From assembly GCF_023282985.1 (NCBI RefSeq), contig NZ_JAGQDC010000013.1, forward strand, positions 62,001-126,000: a stretch of 64,000 nt of DNA, read 5' to 3'. The notes under the pieces are model-generated. The model did no database searches, had not been told where the DNA came from, and saw nothing but the letters and a program-made list of their open reading frames with translations. Shown here one piece after another: positions 10,975 to 21,264 of the stretch; position 1 is the stretch's first letter, and each line of letters starts with the position of its first letter. The translations under genes and the position numbers were made by a program. The DNA is from Serratia silvae (GTDB lineage Bacteria; Pseudomonadota; Gammaproteobacteria; Enterobacterales; Enterobacteriaceae).

Positions 10975-12879
10975 ATGTCGTTAATCAGCATGTCCGGTGC
11001 TTGGCTCTCTTTCAGCGATGCACCTTTGTTAGACAACACCGAAATTCATATTGAAGATAATGAACGCGTCTGCCTGGTTGGGCGCAACGGGGCCGGAAAA
11101 TCGACCCTGCTGAAGATCCTCGGTAAAGAGATCCCATTGGACGATGGGCGCATCATTTACGAGCAGGATCTGATTGTGGCGCGTTTGCAGCAGGATCCTC
11201 CGCGCAATATCGGCGGTACGGTGTTCGACTTTGTGGCCGAAGGCGTGGCCGAGCAGGCGGAACACCTGAAGGCGTATCACGCCATCTCGCATCTGGTGGA
11301 GCTGGATCCAAGTGAAAAGAACCTGACGCGTATGGCGCAGGTCATGGAGATCCTCGATCACCAGGGTCTGTGGCAGCTGGACAGCCGTATCAGTGAAGTC
11401 CTGTTGCAACTGGGGCTGAACGGTGATGCGGAACTTTCCTCCCTATCCGGTGGGTGGCTGCGCAAAGCGGCACTGGGCCGGGCGTTGGTCAGTTCACCGC
11501 GCGTGTTGCTACTTGATGAACCTACCAACCACCTGGATATCACCACCATCGACTGGCTGGAAGGGTTCCTGAAAGAGTTCCAGGGCAGCATTGTCTTCAT
11601 CTCGCACGACCGTTCGTTTATCCGCAATATGGCCACGCGCATTGTCGATCTCGATCGCGGCAAGCTGGTGTCATGGCCAGGCAACTACGAGCTGTATCTG
11701 GAAAGTAAAGAAGAAGCGCTGCGGGTCGAAGAACTGCAAAACGCCGAATTTGACCGCAAACTGGCACAGGAAGAGGTTTGGATCCGTCAGGGCATCAAGG
11801 CACGTCGTACGCGTAACGAAGGCCGGGTGCGCGCTTTGAAAGCGTTACGTAACGAGCGTTCACAGCGTCGTGAAGTGATGGGCACCGCCAAGATGCAAGT
11901 GGAAGAGGCCGTGCGTTCGGGCAAAATTGTGTTCGAAATGGAAGACGTCAATTATCAGGTCGCCGACAAAGTGCTGGTGCAGGGCTTCAGCGCCCAGGTG
12001 CAGCGCGGTGACAAAATCGCGCTGGTGGGGCCAAACGGCTGTGGTAAAACTACCTTGCTGAAATTGATGCTCGGTCAACTGAAAGCCGACAGCGGGCGAG
12101 TGCACTGCGGCACCAAGCTTGAAGTGGCTTACTTTGACCAGCACCGCGCTGAGCTGGATCCAGAACGCACGGTGATGGACAATCTGGCGGAAGGTAAGCA
12201 GGAAGTGATGGTCAATGGCCGTTCGCGCCATGTACTGGGTTATTTGCAGGACTTCCTGTTCCATCCTAAACGGGCAATGACACCGGTCAAAGCGTTGTCG
12301 GGCGGGGAGCGTAACCGCCTACTGCTGGCTAAATTATTCCTTAAACCGAGTAATTTGCTGATCCTCGATGAACCAACCAACGATCTGGACGTCGAAACGT
12401 TGGAACTGTTGGAAGAGATGATCGATAACTATCAGGGCACTGTATTGCTGGTGAGTCACGATCGTCAGTTTGTTGATAACTCCGTGACCGAATGCTGGAT
12501 TTTTGAAGGCAATGGCGTGATAGATACGTACGTCGGGGGCTACTACGATGCGCACCATCAACGTGCTACCGCCAAGCCGATCCGCACGGTAGCCACCAGC
12601 CAAACCAAGGCGGCGGTGGAGAAAAAAAACGAGCAGCCTAAGAAATCAGCGGCCAAACTGAGTTATAACCTGCTGCGTGAACTGGAGCAGTTGCCGCAGC
12701 GCCTTGAACAGCTGGAAATGGATATTGAAGCCTTGCAGGCACAGGTGAGCGACGCAGGGTTCTTCTCCCGCCCGCATAGCGAAACCCAGCAGGTGTTGGC
12801 CGATCTTGCCACTACAGAGCAGGCGTTGGAACAAGCTTTTGCTCGTTGGGAAGAGCTGGAAGCAATGAAAAACGGCTGA
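10975..12879 (+). CDS. uup: ABC-F ATPase Uup
   Basis: Soluble ABC-F protein with two ATPase cassettes and no membrane domain. In E. coli it acts on ribosomes and on DNA structure, and its loss raises precise excision of transposons. Walker A motifs are GRNGAGKST near residues 37-45 and GPNGCGKTT near 352-360, with signatures LSGGW and LSGGE and Walker B LLLDEPTNHLD and LILDEPTNDLD. The linker between cassettes is highly charged. The C-terminal 100 residues form a coiled-coil DNA-binding domain, as in Uup. The 634-residue length is normal. It lies directly downstream of rlmL. Confidence 0.97.
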   Translation: MSLISMSGAWLSFSDAPLLDNTEIHIEDNERVCLVGRNGAGKSTLLKILGKEIPLDDGRIIYEQDLIVARLQQDPPRNIGGTVFDFVAEGVAEQAEHLKAYHAISHLVELDPSEKNLTRMAQVMEILDHQGLWQLDSRISEVLLQLGLNGDAELSSLSGGWLRKAALGRALVSSPRVLLLDEPTNHLDITTIDWLEGFLKEFQGSIVFISHDRSFIRNMATRIVDLDRGKLVSWPGNYELYLESKEEALRVEELQNAEFDRKLAQEEVWIRQGIKARRTRNEGRVRALKALRNERSQRREVMGTAKMQVEEAVRSGKIVFEMEDVNYQVADKVLVQGFSAQVQRGDKIALVGPNGCGKTTLLKLMLGQLKADSGRVHCGTKLEVAYFDQHRAELDPERTVMDNLAEGKQEVMVNGRSRHVLGYLQDFLFHPKRAMTPVKALSGGERNRLLLAKLFLKPSNLLILDEPTNDLDVETLELLEEMIDNYQGTVLLVSHDRQFVDNSVTECWIFEGNGVIDTYVGGYYDAHHQRATAKPIRTVATSQTKAAVEKKNEQPKKSAAKLSYNLLRELEQLPQRLEQLEMDIEALQAQVSDAGFFSRPHSETQQVLADLATTEQALEQAFARWEELEAMKNG

Positions 12880-12953
12880 TCGATAATGCGTTGCCCGTAC
12901 GCTGCTGCGGGCAACTCACGCAGTACCGATCTGCGACGCGCTTAAGGAGGAAA

Positions 12954-14270
12954 ATGGTGTGTTCTCACGAAAGTCATAAGCAGCAGAGTCATGCAATGCA
13001 TGGCGAGCGTCAACAGGATAACCTGATACTGTGCCCACAATGCGATATGCTGGTGGCGCTGCCGCCTTTGCAATCAGGTTCCAAAGCCGTTTGTCCCCGT
13101 TGTAAAACGACACTCAGCGCCCGCTGGTCAGAACCGCGTAAACAGCCGATTGGCTTTGCCCTCAGCGCGTTATTCATGCTGGTGTTAGCCAATATCTTCC
13201 CGTTTATCAATATGCGCGTTGCCGGTCTGGGTAATGAAATCAAACTGATCCAAATTCCTCAGGTGATGGTGGCAGAAGACTATGCCAGCATGGCCACCCT
13301 GTTTATGGTGTTTGTGCAACTGATCCCGGCGTTTTGCATGTTGGCGATCATTCTGTTGTGTGCCAGGGTGCGGTTGCCACGAGAATGGAAGGTCTGGATG
13401 GCCAAGGTGCTGTTCCAGTTGAAGACTTGGTGCATGGTCGAGATCTTCCTGGCTGGCGTGCTGGTCAGCTTCGTCAAGCTGATGGCTTATGGTGATATCG
13501 GCATTGGTGCCAGTTTCATCCCTTACTGTCTGTTTTGCCTGTTGCAGGTGCGAGCCTTTCAATGTGTTGATCGTCGCTGGTTGTGGCAGGATATTGAACC
13601 GGCCCCCGTGATTGAACAACCGTTGCAGACTGGGCGTACCGGCTTGCTTCAAGGAGTACGTTCCTGCTCTTGCTGTACGGCCATCCTGCCCGCCCAGGAG
13701 TCCAAATGTCCACGTTGTCACACAGTGGGCTATGTACGCCGACGTCACAGCCTGCAATGGACTATGGCGCTATTGGTCACCTCGATCATATTGTATATTC
13801 CGGCGATGTCGATGCCGATTATGATCACCGAGGCGTTGGGAAATAAAATGCCATCAACGGTCATGGCCGGGGTGGTGTTGCTATGGGGCGAAGGATCCTA
13901 TCCGGTGGCGATGGTGATTTTCATTGCCAGTATTATGGTGCCGTCGCTCAAAATGTTGGCGATTGGCTGGTTATGCCTGGATGCCAATGGCAAAGGTAAG
14001 GCCAACGCCGATAGCGAACGTATGCATCTGATTTATGAAGTGGTGGAGTTTGTTGGCCGTTGGTCAATGATCGACGTATTTGTTATCGCCGTGCTTTCGG
14101 CGCTGGTACGTATGGGACAGCTGATGAGTATTTATCCAGACATTGGTGCACTACTGTTTGCCATGGTGGTTATTCTCACCATGTTTGCTGCTATGGCGTT
14201 TGATCCCCGTCTAACCTGGGATCGCGCAAATGAAACAATAAAGAAGGAGCCGCAAGGTGATGGAAAGTAA
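12954..14270 (+). CDS. pqiA: Intermembrane transport protein PqiA
   Basis: Inner-membrane partner of the PqiB MCE tunnel, proposed to move lipids across the envelope. The 438-residue protein has four CxxC zinc-ribbon-like motifs in two pairs (CPQC and CPRC near the N terminus; CSCC and CPRC in the middle), each pair followed by a block of hydrophobic segments, giving the two-repeat layout of PqiA. The open frame extends back into uup, but the ATG at 12954 is chosen because a perfect AAGGAGG lies at 12944-12950. Its stop overlaps the start of pqiB. In E. coli the operon is induced by SoxRS; I did not identify a soxbox. Confidence 0.94.
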   Translation: MVCSHESHKQQSHAMHGERQQDNLILCPQCDMLVALPPLQSGSKAVCPRCKTTLSARWSEPRKQPIGFALSALFMLVLANIFPFINMRVAGLGNEIKLIQIPQVMVAEDYASMATLFMVFVQLIPAFCMLAIILLCARVRLPREWKVWMAKVLFQLKTWCMVEIFLAGVLVSFVKLMAYGDIGIGASFIPYCLFCLLQVRAFQCVDRRWLWQDIEPAPVIEQPLQTGRTGLLQGVRSCSCCTAILPAQESKCPRCHTVGYVRRRHSLQWTMALLVTSIILYIPAMSMPIMITEALGNKMPSTVMAGVVLLWGEGSYPVAMVIFIASIMVPSLKMLAIGWLCLDANGKGKANADSERMHLIYEVVEFVGRWSMIDVFVIAVLSALVRMGQLMSIYPDIGALLFAMVVILTMFAAMAFDPRLTWDRANETIKKEPQGDGK

Positions 14271-15903
14271 TCATGGCGTCGCGGATGTTGAGAAGATCAA
14301 GCGCTGGTCGCCGGTGTGGATCATTCCCATTGTCACGGCGTTGATTGGTGCGTGGATCCTGTTTTATCACTTCAGCCACCAAGGGCCGCAGGTGACGTTG
14401 GTCACGACCTCCGCCGAAGGGTTGGAGGCAGGAAAAACCAAGATAAAAAGCCGCAGTGTGGATGTTGGCACGGTGGAAAGCGTCACCTTAAGTAATGACT
14501 TGAGTAAAGTGCTGGTGCAGGCTCGCCTGAATTCCGGAATGGGAAAGCTGCTGCGCGATGATTCCGCCTTTTGGGTCGTGAAACCGCAGATTGGCCGTGA
14601 GGGCGTCTCCGGGCTGGGAACCTTGTTCTCCGGTGCCTATATTGAATTGCAGCCGGGTAGCAAGGGCAAGGTAGGGAAAGAAGATTATCAACTGCTGGAT
14701 TCTCCGCCGCTTGCCTCTCCTGATGCCAAAGGGTTACGCGTCATACTCGACAGTGACAAGTCCGGTCAGTTGAACTCTGGCGATCCGGTGCTGTTCCGTG
14801 GTTACCGCGTCGGTTCGGTGGAAACCAGCTATTTCGATCCCAAGCTGCGATCCATGCGCTATCAGCTGTTTATTACCGCGCCTTACGATCAGTTGATCAC
14901 TAGCAACGTCCGGTTCTGGAAAGACAGCGGTGTTACCTTCGATATGTCCGCACAAGGTATGCGTCTGGAAATGGGATCCTTGGCGACGCTGTTTAGCGGT
15001 GGCGTGAGCTTTGACGTGCCAGAAGGTTGGGAGCGTGGCCCAGCGGTGAGAGAAAAGGCCGAGTTTGCCCTGTTCGATAACCAGCGTAATATTCAGGATT
15101 CGCTGTATACCGAGCATGTCGATTATCTGGTGTTCTTCTCCGAATCGATCCGTGGCTTGCAGCCGGGGGCGCCAGTCGAGTTCCGTGGTATTCGCCTGGG
15201 TACCGTGGGGCAAGTGCCGTTCTACAAAGAAGGCATGCGCCAGCAACTGGATAATGACTATCGCATACCGGTACTGATCCGTATTGAGCCAGAGCGCTTT
15301 AACCAAGAGATAGGCAAGGGTTTCGATGTAGCACAGCATTTGAAAGAGGCAGAAGCACGGGGTATACGCGCCTCGCTGAAGTCCGCTAACCTGCTGACCG
15401 GAGCGTTATATATCGATCTGGACTTCTATCCAAATGAGAAGCCGTGGAAGGGGCCGCGCGAGCTGTTCGGTTATCCGCTGTTGCCAACTACCGGCAGTGG
15501 CCTGGCGCAGATCCAGCATAAACTGGTACAGACGCTGGATAAGATCAATTCGATGCCGATCAATCCAATGATCAACGAAGCGACCAAAACGCTGGCCGAA
15601 AGCCAGAAGACCATGAAAGAAACGCAGAAAACCATGCAGTCGCTCAATGACATCATCAGCAGTAAAGAGATGAAGGCATTACCGGAAGATATGCAGAAGA
15701 CCCTGCAAGAACTCAATCGCAGCATGAAAGGGTTCCAGCCAGGTTCTCCGGCCTACAACAAAATGGTTGGCGATATGCAACGCCTCGATCAGGTGCTGCG
15801 TGAGCTGCAACCGGTGCTGCGAACCCTGAACGATAAGAGCAACGCCCTGGTATTTGAAGCCGCGGGCAGTAATGACCCTCAGCCGAAGAAGGCCAAAAAA
15901 TGA
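14260..15903 (+). CDS. pqiB: MCE-domain intermembrane tunnel protein PqiB
   Basis: Periplasm-spanning MCE protein that forms a hexameric tunnel for lipid transport between the membranes. There is one N-terminal membrane anchor (SPVWIIPIVTALIGAWILFY), then three MCE domains, each with the GDPVLFRGYRVG or GAPVEFRGIRLG type of signature, and a long C-terminal helical needle (about residues 400-520). The 547 residues compare with 546 in E. coli. The start is either ATG 14260 or the adjacent GTG 14257; MESN matches the E. coli protein, so 14260 is preferred. It overlaps pqiA by 11 bases and pqiC by 4. Confidence 0.96.
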   Translation: MESNHGVADVEKIKRWSPVWIIPIVTALIGAWILFYHFSHQGPQVTLVTTSAEGLEAGKTKIKSRSVDVGTVESVTLSNDLSKVLVQARLNSGMGKLLRDDSAFWVVKPQIGREGVSGLGTLFSGAYIELQPGSKGKVGKEDYQLLDSPPLASPDAKGLRVILDSDKSGQLNSGDPVLFRGYRVGSVETSYFDPKLRSMRYQLFITAPYDQLITSNVRFWKDSGVTFDMSAQGMRLEMGSLATLFSGGVSFDVPEGWERGPAVREKAEFALFDNQRNIQDSLYTEHVDYLVFFSESIRGLQPGAPVEFRGIRLGTVGQVPFYKEGMRQQLDNDYRIPVLIRIEPERFNQEIGKGFDVAQHLKEAEARGIRASLKSANLLTGALYIDLDFYPNEKPWKGPRELFGYPLLPTTGSGLAQIQHKLVQTLDKINSMPINPMINEATKTLAESQKTMKETQKTMQSLNDIISSKEMKALPEDMQKTLQELNRSMKGFQPGSPAYNKMVGDMQRLDQVLRELQPVLRTLNDKSNALVFEAAGSNDPQPKKAKK

Positions 15904-16457
15904 AAAAATGGATCCCGGTAGTTCTGGCGCTGTTGCTGAGTGCCTGTAGCAGTACGCCGAGCAAGACTTACTATCAGTTACCGGCGTTGGGTACGCCGGT
16001 TCAGGTGACTGGCACCCCGGCATCACGCCAGCTGTGGCTGGAGCATGTCAGTGTGGCGGATTTCCTGGCCCAGAGTGGGGTGGTGTATCAGACCAACGAT
16101 GTGCAGTTTGTGATCGGGCAAAACAACCTGTGGGCCAGCCCGTTGGATCAGCAGCTGCAACAAACGCTGGTGACCAACCTGGGCAGCGCCTTGCCGGGTT
16201 GGGTGGTGTCATCACAGCCGATGAGCAGCGAACAGGATGTGCTCAATGTCACCATTAGCGGCTTTCATGGCCGCTACGATGGCAAAGCGATCATTCGTGG
16301 TGAATGGGTACTGAGTCATCAAGGTAGGCTTATCAAGCGGCCATTCAACCTGGAATTGAAACAGGGTGAAGATGGCTATGACGCCTTAGTCCGCACCTTG
16401 GCCCAGGGCTGGTTGCAGCAAGCTCAGGAGATTGCCGCACAGGCGGCTCGTCTTTAA
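15900..16457 (+). CDS. pqiC: Outer-membrane lipoprotein PqiC
   Basis: Small lipoprotein that docks the PqiB needle at the outer membrane. The signal peptide ends in the lipobox LLSAC, with the modified cysteine at residue 16, followed by Ser-Ser rather than Asp, which favours sorting to the outer membrane. The remaining sequence is an ABC-type auxiliary lipoprotein fold (DUF330), with SKTYYQLP near the start. The length is 185 residues. It is the last gene of the pqiABC operon and is followed by an intrinsic terminator. Confidence 0.94.
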   Translation: MKKWIPVVLALLLSACSSTPSKTYYQLPALGTPVQVTGTPASRQLWLEHVSVADFLAQSGVVYQTNDVQFVIGQNNLWASPLDQQLQQTLVTNLGSALPGWVVSSQPMSSEQDVLNVTISGFHGRYDGKAIIRGEWVLSHQGRLIKRPFNLELKQGEDGYDALVRTLAQGWLQQAQEIAAQAARL

Positions 16458-16486
16458 TCATCGTTTGTAATAATACGGTCTAAAGC

Positions 16487-16527
16487 AATCCCGGAGAGGC
16501 AAACTCAAAGCCTTTCCGGGATTTTTT
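16487..16527 (+). terminator. Intrinsic terminator of pqiABC
   Basis: AATCCCGGAGAGGC (16487-16500) pairs with GCCTTTCCGGGATT (16510-16523), with one mismatched position in the stem and a 9-base loop, and is followed by a T-rich run (TTTTCTTTT). It lies 30 bases after the pqiC stop. Confidence 0.9.
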
Positions 16528-16726
16528 CTTTTATTATCATGTGAATATATCGAGATTAGCAATATCAGCCACTTAGCATTTTCGCCGTGCATAGCTCACA
16601 AATATGGCAGCCGTATGAAATTTGAACATTGATCTTCCCGCCATTTAGCGCTATCTCTTAAAGGTGGCTGTATTTCGTGCGGCCATTGTTTTCTTTCCAC
16701 CAAAGTAACAATGAGGGAAACGAGGC

Positions 16727-16894
16727 ATGAAGAGACAGAAAAGAGATCGTTTGGAACGGGCTGAATCACGTGGTTACCAAGCAGGTATTGCTGGGCGTTC
16801 AAGGGAACTTTGTCCCTACCAATCTTTAGACGCCCGGGCTAACTGGCTGGGAGGTTGGCGACAAGCCATGGAGGACAGGGCTGTGACCGCTTAA
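16727..16894 (+). CDS. rmf: Ribosome modulation factor (hibernation factor) RMF
   Basis: A 55-codon gene found by translating the sequence directly. The product begins MKRQKRDRLERAESRGYQAG and contains CPYQSLDARANWLGGWRQA, the conserved RMF core. RMF pairs 70S ribosomes into inactive 100S dimers in stationary phase. The protein is small and strongly basic, as expected. The ribosome binding site GAGGGAAACGAGG lies just upstream (16713-16725). In E. coli rmf lies beside fabA, as here, and is induced by ppGpp and slow growth. A strong terminator follows at once. Confidence 0.96.
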   Translation: MKRQKRDRLERAESRGYQAGIAGRSRELCPYQSLDARANWLGGWRQAMEDRAVTA

Positions 16895-16922
16895 GCGGCT
16901 CTCTGTCATGAATTAAGGAACG

Positions 16923-16950
16923 ACCTCCGCCAAACAAGCGGAGGTTTTTT
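16923..16950 (+). terminator. Intrinsic terminator of rmf
   Basis: CCTCCGC (16924-16930) pairs perfectly with GCGGAGG (16938-16944) over a CAAACAA loop and is followed by six T residues. It lies about 30 bases past the rmf stop and 45 bases from the end of the convergent fabA gene. Confidence 0.93.
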
Positions 16951-16994
16951 GTGCACAATAAACGGCGACCGAGAATGGCCGCCGCAGTAGGGCA

Positions 16995-17513
16995 TTAGAA
17001 CGCCGCGGCGTCCTTGAACAGGCCTACTTTCAGATCGCTGGCAGTATAGATAACTTTACCATCGCACAGCACTTCACCATCGGCAACGCCCATTATCAGC
17101 TTGCGGATGATCACGCGTTTGAAGTTGATGCGGTAGGTAACCTTCTTGGCTGTTGGCAACACCTGACCAGTGAACTTCACCTCGCCAACGCCCAACGCGC
17201 GGCCTTTGCCTTCGCCGCCCATCCAGCCGAGGTAGAACCCTACCAACTGCCACATGGCATCCAGACCCAGGCAGCCTGGCATCACCGGATCGCCAATAAA
17301 GTGGCAATCGAAGAACCACAGGTCCGGATTGATATCGAGCTCAGCTTCTACGTAGCCTTTATTGTGGCTACCACCGTCTTCGGTCATTTTGACCACGCGG
17401 TCCATCATTAACATGTTACCTGATGGCAACGGAGGGCCACCGGCGCCAAACAGTTCGCCACGGCCCGATGCTTCGAGATCTTGTTTTGTATAGGATTCGC
17501 GTTTATCTACCAT
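16995..17513 (-). CDS. fabA: 3-hydroxydecanoyl-ACP dehydratase/isomerase
   Basis: Cytoplasmic homodimeric enzyme that dehydrates 3-hydroxydecanoyl-ACP and isomerises the product to the cis-3 form, the branch point to unsaturated fatty acids. The hot-dog fold active site is intact: His71 in [14 protein letters not shown] and Asp85 in [10 protein letters not shown] (His70 and Asp84 in E. coli numbering without Met). The length is 172 residues. In E. coli transcription is activated by FadR and repressed by FabR; I could not place those sites by eye. It lies 68 bases downstream of the Lon-like gene on the same strand, as in E. coli. Confidence 0.98.
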   Translation of the reverse strand: MVDKRESYTKQDLEASGRGELFGAGGPPLPSGNMLMMDRVVKMTEDGGSHNKGYVEAELDINPDLWFFDCHFIGDPVMPGCLGLDAMWQLVGFYLGWMGGEGKGRALGVGEVKFTGQVLPTAKKVTYRINFKRVIIRKLIMGVADGEVLCDGKVIYTASDLKVGLFKDAAAF

Positions 17514-17581
17514 GTTCTCAGTAAACCTTTTTTTGATGAAGGACGCAGCTTAACTTACACGTGTACGCTGAACAAGTCCGA

Positions 17582-19351
17582 TCAGCCACGGCTGAACCAG
17601 TTAAGCCAGCGCAATGGCCACGGCAACGGACGCCGTTCTGGCAACATGGCCTGCGCAATCCGCTCCTGGATGGCGGTCAGCAAGCTAGGCTGCTGCTCAT
17701 CGGCGTACGGATAACCGGTCAATAACGGCAAGGCTTCCGCAACGCTATCCACCGCCCACAAATGGAATTGCCCTTCACGTACCGCTTCGACGACGTCTGG
17801 GCGCAGGCAAAGGTGCCGCACGTTGCTTGCTGGCAGGATCACGCCCTGTTTGCCCGTTAGGCCACGGCGCAGACAGACTTCGAAGAAACCTTCGATTTTT
17901 TCGTTTGCGCCGCCGATCGGTTGCACATTACCAAACTGGTCAACGGAACCGGTCACGGCGATCTGCTGGGTGATCGGCTGCTGTGACAATGCGCTGATCA
18001 AGGCGCAGAGTTCGGCCAGCGAGGCGCTGTCCCCGTCAACTTCGCCGTAGGATTGCTCAAAGACGATCGAGGCGGAGAAGGGGAGTTGCTGATCGAGATC
18101 CAGTTCGGAGATCAGGAACGCTTGCATGATCATCATTCCTTTGGCGTGCAGATTGCCTCCCAGCTCGGCTTTACGCTCCACATCGGTGAATTCGCCATCG
18201 CCCAGGTGGACCACACAGCTGATGCGTGAAGGTTCGCCAAAGCTGCGCGGATGCCCTGGATAATCCAGCACCGACAGGCCGTTAATCTGACCAATCACCT
18301 CACCTTCGGTTTCGATCATGATCTGGCCCAGCTCAATCTCGTCCTGCATGCGTTCTGCAAGATAGCTTTCACGCCATTCACGGGCATTCAGCGCCGCTTC
18401 TAACGCTTTAGCGGTGATCTGCTCCTCTTCGGCATACAGAGCGGCCTCAGAAAGCTGCTGGCTGACCCACAGTGGCGATAGCGGTAGGTTACCCTGGTCA
18501 CCGGTATGGCGCACAGCCTGAACCATCAGAGGCTGCCAGGCGTCGGCTGCCAGCGGCGGTAATTGCTGCTCGGCGACCACGCTATTGATATAGCCACACC
18601 ATTGCACCATATTGTCTGGCTCGGTGAGCTGCAGGTCGTCTTCATATTCACCGTAGACGGCCTGCCCGCAGACTTCCGGCTCCATATCGTGGAAATCAGC
18701 CAGGCCATGGCGATCTCCCACTACAATCAGGCGTAACTCCAGCGGCATTGGGGGGATGGAAAGCGGCAGTGGCCGGGTTTCATCTGGCGTCAACCACTGG
18801 AATTGGCGCTGGGTAATCATCTGCTTGAGACGCAGCCACAGTAGCGGCTGTGCCAATAGGGCACGCGCCGATAGGATCAGCACGCCGCCGTTAGCCTGAT
18901 GGACCAGACCCGGCTGCAAGGTGATAGCACCATTGTGCATTCTGACACAGCCAAATAACTGTTCTGGCTCAACCCATTCCTGGTAAACGCAAGCACCGCC
19001 GGCGGCAAAAGGTTCATCGCCGTGAATGGCATCTTTAATGCTGATGATGTCGCCTTCAATCACATAGTGACTGCCTTTAACGGTATTACGCGGTTGCAAC
19101 TCTTCTGCCGCTCGGGCGATCAACGCCAGATACTCACGTGTTTCCTGTGCTTTCAACAGCATAAAACGTGGCAGAGACAGCGGATGCAAAAACAGCGTCA
19201 GCGCATTCTCCAAACGGGGCTGGATTGCAGAAAAGGCCACGGGTGCCAATTGAGCAGCGGAATCGAAAATCGCCTGATAAGGCGTAGCAGCAGGCAACAG
19301 AGATTGCCATTCAAGTCGGTTATTGGTCAAAGTGTTAGATGCAATCGTCAA
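17582..19351 (-). CDS. ycbZ: Lon-related putative protease (YcbZ, LonB-like)
   Basis: A 589-residue protein with a C-terminal Lon peptidase domain. The catalytic Ser lies in GDSAS (about residue 441) and the Lys in NEKIEG, 43 residues later, exactly the Ser-Lys spacing of Lon. The N-terminal region is unlike the Lon AAA+ module, and I see no Walker A motif, so any ATP dependence is uncertain. The substrate is unknown. The order ycbZ-fabA matches E. coli. It is divergent from matP. Confidence 0.92.
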   Translation of the reverse strand: MTIASNTLTNNRLEWQSLLPAATPYQAIFDSAAQLAPVAFSAIQPRLENALTLFLHPLSLPRFMLLKAQETREYLALIARAAEELQPRNTVKGSHYVIEGDIISIKDAIHGDEPFAAGGACVYQEWVEPEQLFGCVRMHNGAITLQPGLVHQANGGVLILSARALLAQPLLWLRLKQMITQRQFQWLTPDETRPLPLSIPPMPLELRLIVVGDRHGLADFHDMEPEVCGQAVYGEYEDDLQLTEPDNMVQWCGYINSVVAEQQLPPLAADAWQPLMVQAVRHTGDQGNLPLSPLWVSQQLSEAALYAEEEQITAKALEAALNAREWRESYLAERMQDEIELGQIMIETEGEVIGQINGLSVLDYPGHPRSFGEPSRISCVVHLGDGEFTDVERKAELGGNLHAKGMMIMQAFLISELDLDQQLPFSASIVFEQSYGEVDGDSASLAELCALISALSQQPITQQIAVTGSVDQFGNVQPIGGANEKIEGFFEVCLRRGLTGKQGVILPASNVRHLCLRPDVVEAVREGQFHLWAVDSVAEALPLLTGYPYADEQQPSLLTAIQERIAQAMLPERRPLPWPLRWLNWFSRG

Positions 19352-19538
19352 AAAGGGAAAGCGCGATTATACAAGAATAACGCCAGCTTGATAGATCCAG
19401 AGTCATTGTTGAGCATTGGAGTTTGACATAGCCCGATCTTTGTGCAAAAAACAGTCAAAAACGGCAGGTAATTGGCGAGGAAAAGTTGGCTAAAGCTGTT
19501 ATGATTATTAAAGTTACACGGTCACAGCAGAGTTCACG

Positions 19539-19997
19539 ATGAAATATCAGCAACTGGAAAATCTGGAGAGCGGTTGGAAATGGAAGTACCTGGTCAAAAA
19601 GCACCGGGAAGGTGAGGCCATCACCCGCTACATTGAAAACAGCCTTGCTCAGGAGGTCATTGACGAACTGCTGAAGCTGGAAAATGAACCGGTAAAAGTG
19701 CTGGCGTGGGTCGATGAGCATATGAATCCGACGTTGGATAACCGGATGAAGCAAACCATACGCGCCCGGCGTAAGCGTCATTTTAACTCAGAACATCAGC
19801 ATACGCGCAAGAAATCGATCGATCTGGAGTTCCTGGTCTGGCAACGTTTGGCTGCGCTGGCGCATCGCCGTGGCGTCACTCTGTCGGAAACCGTCGTGCA
19901 ACTGATCGAAGATGCCGAGCGCAAAGAGAAGTATGCCACCCAGATGTCGTCGCTGAAACAGGATCTACAGGCGATCCTGGGTAAGAATGATAAATAG
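19539..19997 (+). CDS. matP: Ter macrodomain organiser MatP
   Basis: DNA-binding protein that binds matS sites, condenses the terminus macrodomain and links it to the divisome through ZapB. The 152-residue protein begins [26 protein letters not shown], characteristic of MatP, and has a C-terminal ribbon-helix-helix region ([21 protein letters not shown]) followed by a coiled-coil tail. Length and neighbours (ycbZ upstream, ompA convergent) match E. coli. Confidence 0.97.
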   Translation: MKYQQLENLESGWKWKYLVKKHREGEAITRYIENSLAQEVIDELLKLENEPVKVLAWVDEHMNPTLDNRMKQTIRARRKRHFNSEHQHTRKKSIDLEFLVWQRLAALAHRRGVTLSETVVQLIEDAERKEKYATQMSSLKQDLQAILGKNDK

Positions 19998-20016
19998 CTT
20001 ACCGAATGTTTAGGTC

Positions 20017-20047
20017 GAAAAAAAACCCCGCAATGCGGGGTTTTTTA
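20017..20047. terminator. Bidirectional terminator between matP and ompA
   Basis: CCCCGC (20026-20031), loop AAT, GCGGGG (20035-20040) has an A-run on its left and six T residues on its right, so it can terminate both the plus-strand matP transcript and the minus-strand ompA transcript. Confidence 0.92.
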
Positions 20048-20062
20048 CTAAGAAGCGCTTAC

Positions 20063-21121
20063 TTAGCCCTGAGGCTGAGAAACAACTTCTTTGATACCTT
20101 TAACTTCGATCTCTACGCGACGATCTGGAGCCAGACATGCGATCTGAGCTGCAGTTGCGCGGCCTGAACGGTAGCCACAGGTGTCACCAGTGATTGGGTT
20201 AGCTTCGCCCATGCCACGTGCAGAAATCTTGTCTGAAGGGATACCTTTAGACACGAGGTAATCTACAACGCTTTGTGCGCGGCGCTCAGACAGACGTTGG
20301 TTAGATTCAGCTGAACCTACTGCGTCGGTGAAGCCCAGAACTACAACAGAACCGTCTTTCGGATCCAGTGAGCTCAGTTGGGTGTACAGCTGATCCAGAG
20401 CTTGTTGGCCTTCTGGTTTCAGGGTTGCTTTACCGAATGAGAACAGAACGTCAGAAGTCAGAGTGAACTTCTTGGTCTCAACAACTGGAGCTGGTGCCGG
20501 AGCTGGAGCAACGACTGGAGCTGCGTCTTCCTGACCAAAGCGGTAGGAAACACCTACGCTCAGCATGCCGTTGTCTGGACGTGCGCCAACGGTACCTGCG
20601 TCACCGATGTTGTTAACCCACTGGTAGTCCAGGCGGGTAGCCCAGTCACGAGTCAGTGCGTATTCAACACCCACTGCTGCCAATGGAGAAACGCCAGTGT
20701 CATGGTTGCCACCGTTAGAGCCAGCACCATCACTGTCTGCACGCCATACCATGCCGCCCAGACGGGTGTAGATGTCCAGATCGTCAACGATTGGGTAGCT
20801 CAGTTTAGCTGCCAGTTGAACGCCTTGAGCTTTGAAAGAACCGGTGTTAGCGCCGGTATATTTCATACGACCTAACCAGTCGTAGCCCATTTCGAAGCCC
20901 AGGTATTGGTTTGCCTGATAGCCAACGAACGCACCAGCACCAAGCTGGTCTTTGCGTGCGTCGTTATCAACGGTGTAACCGTTACCGTAGAAACCGGTGT
21001 CATGGAACTGGGACCAACCCAGTTTAGCACCAGTGTACCAAGTGTCGTCTTTTGGTGCGGCTTGCGCTACTGTAGCGAAACCTGCCAGTGCCACTGCTAA
21101 TGCGATAGCTGTCTTTTTCAT
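20063..21121 (-). CDS. ompA: Outer membrane porin/structural protein OmpA
   Basis: Abundant outer-membrane protein with an eight-strand beta-barrel and a periplasmic domain that binds peptidoglycan. The signal peptide [21 protein letters not shown] is followed by mature [10 protein letters not shown]. The barrel covers about residues 22-195, then a proline-alanine hinge ([14 protein letters not shown]), then the OmpA/MotB domain with [12 protein letters not shown] and the disulfide cysteines of GDTCGYRSG and AQIACLAPD. The open frame starts earlier, but ATG at 21121 is chosen because AACGAGGCGC lies just upstream and the signal peptide begins there. The precursor is 352 residues. Confidence 0.98.
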   Translation of the reverse strand: MKKTAIALAVALAGFATVAQAAPKDDTWYTGAKLGWSQFHDTGFYGNGYTVDNDARKDQLGAGAFVGYQANQYLGFEMGYDWLGRMKYTGANTGSFKAQGVQLAAKLSYPIVDDLDIYTRLGGMVWRADSDGAGSNGGNHDTGVSPLAAVGVEYALTRDWATRLDYQWVNNIGDAGTVGARPDNGMLSVGVSYRFGQEDAAPVVAPAPAPAPVVETKKFTLTSDVLFSFGKATLKPEGQQALDQLYTQLSSLDPKDGSVVVLGFTDAVGSAESNQRLSERRAQSVVDYLVSKGIPSDKISARGMGEANPITGDTCGYRSGRATAAQIACLAPDRRVEIEVKGIKEVVSQPQG

Positions 21122-21264
21122 TTTGCGCCTCGTTATCATCCAAATAGGCAATGAGCTTTAAAGCTGCTTTAAGCCCTTGGTTTAAATTCCTTCGCCAAGG
21201 TTTGAGCCCTCGTTTGTTACTCTGCCAGTTTTTCTGGCGTTATAGAGCAACCTTGGCGATGTAA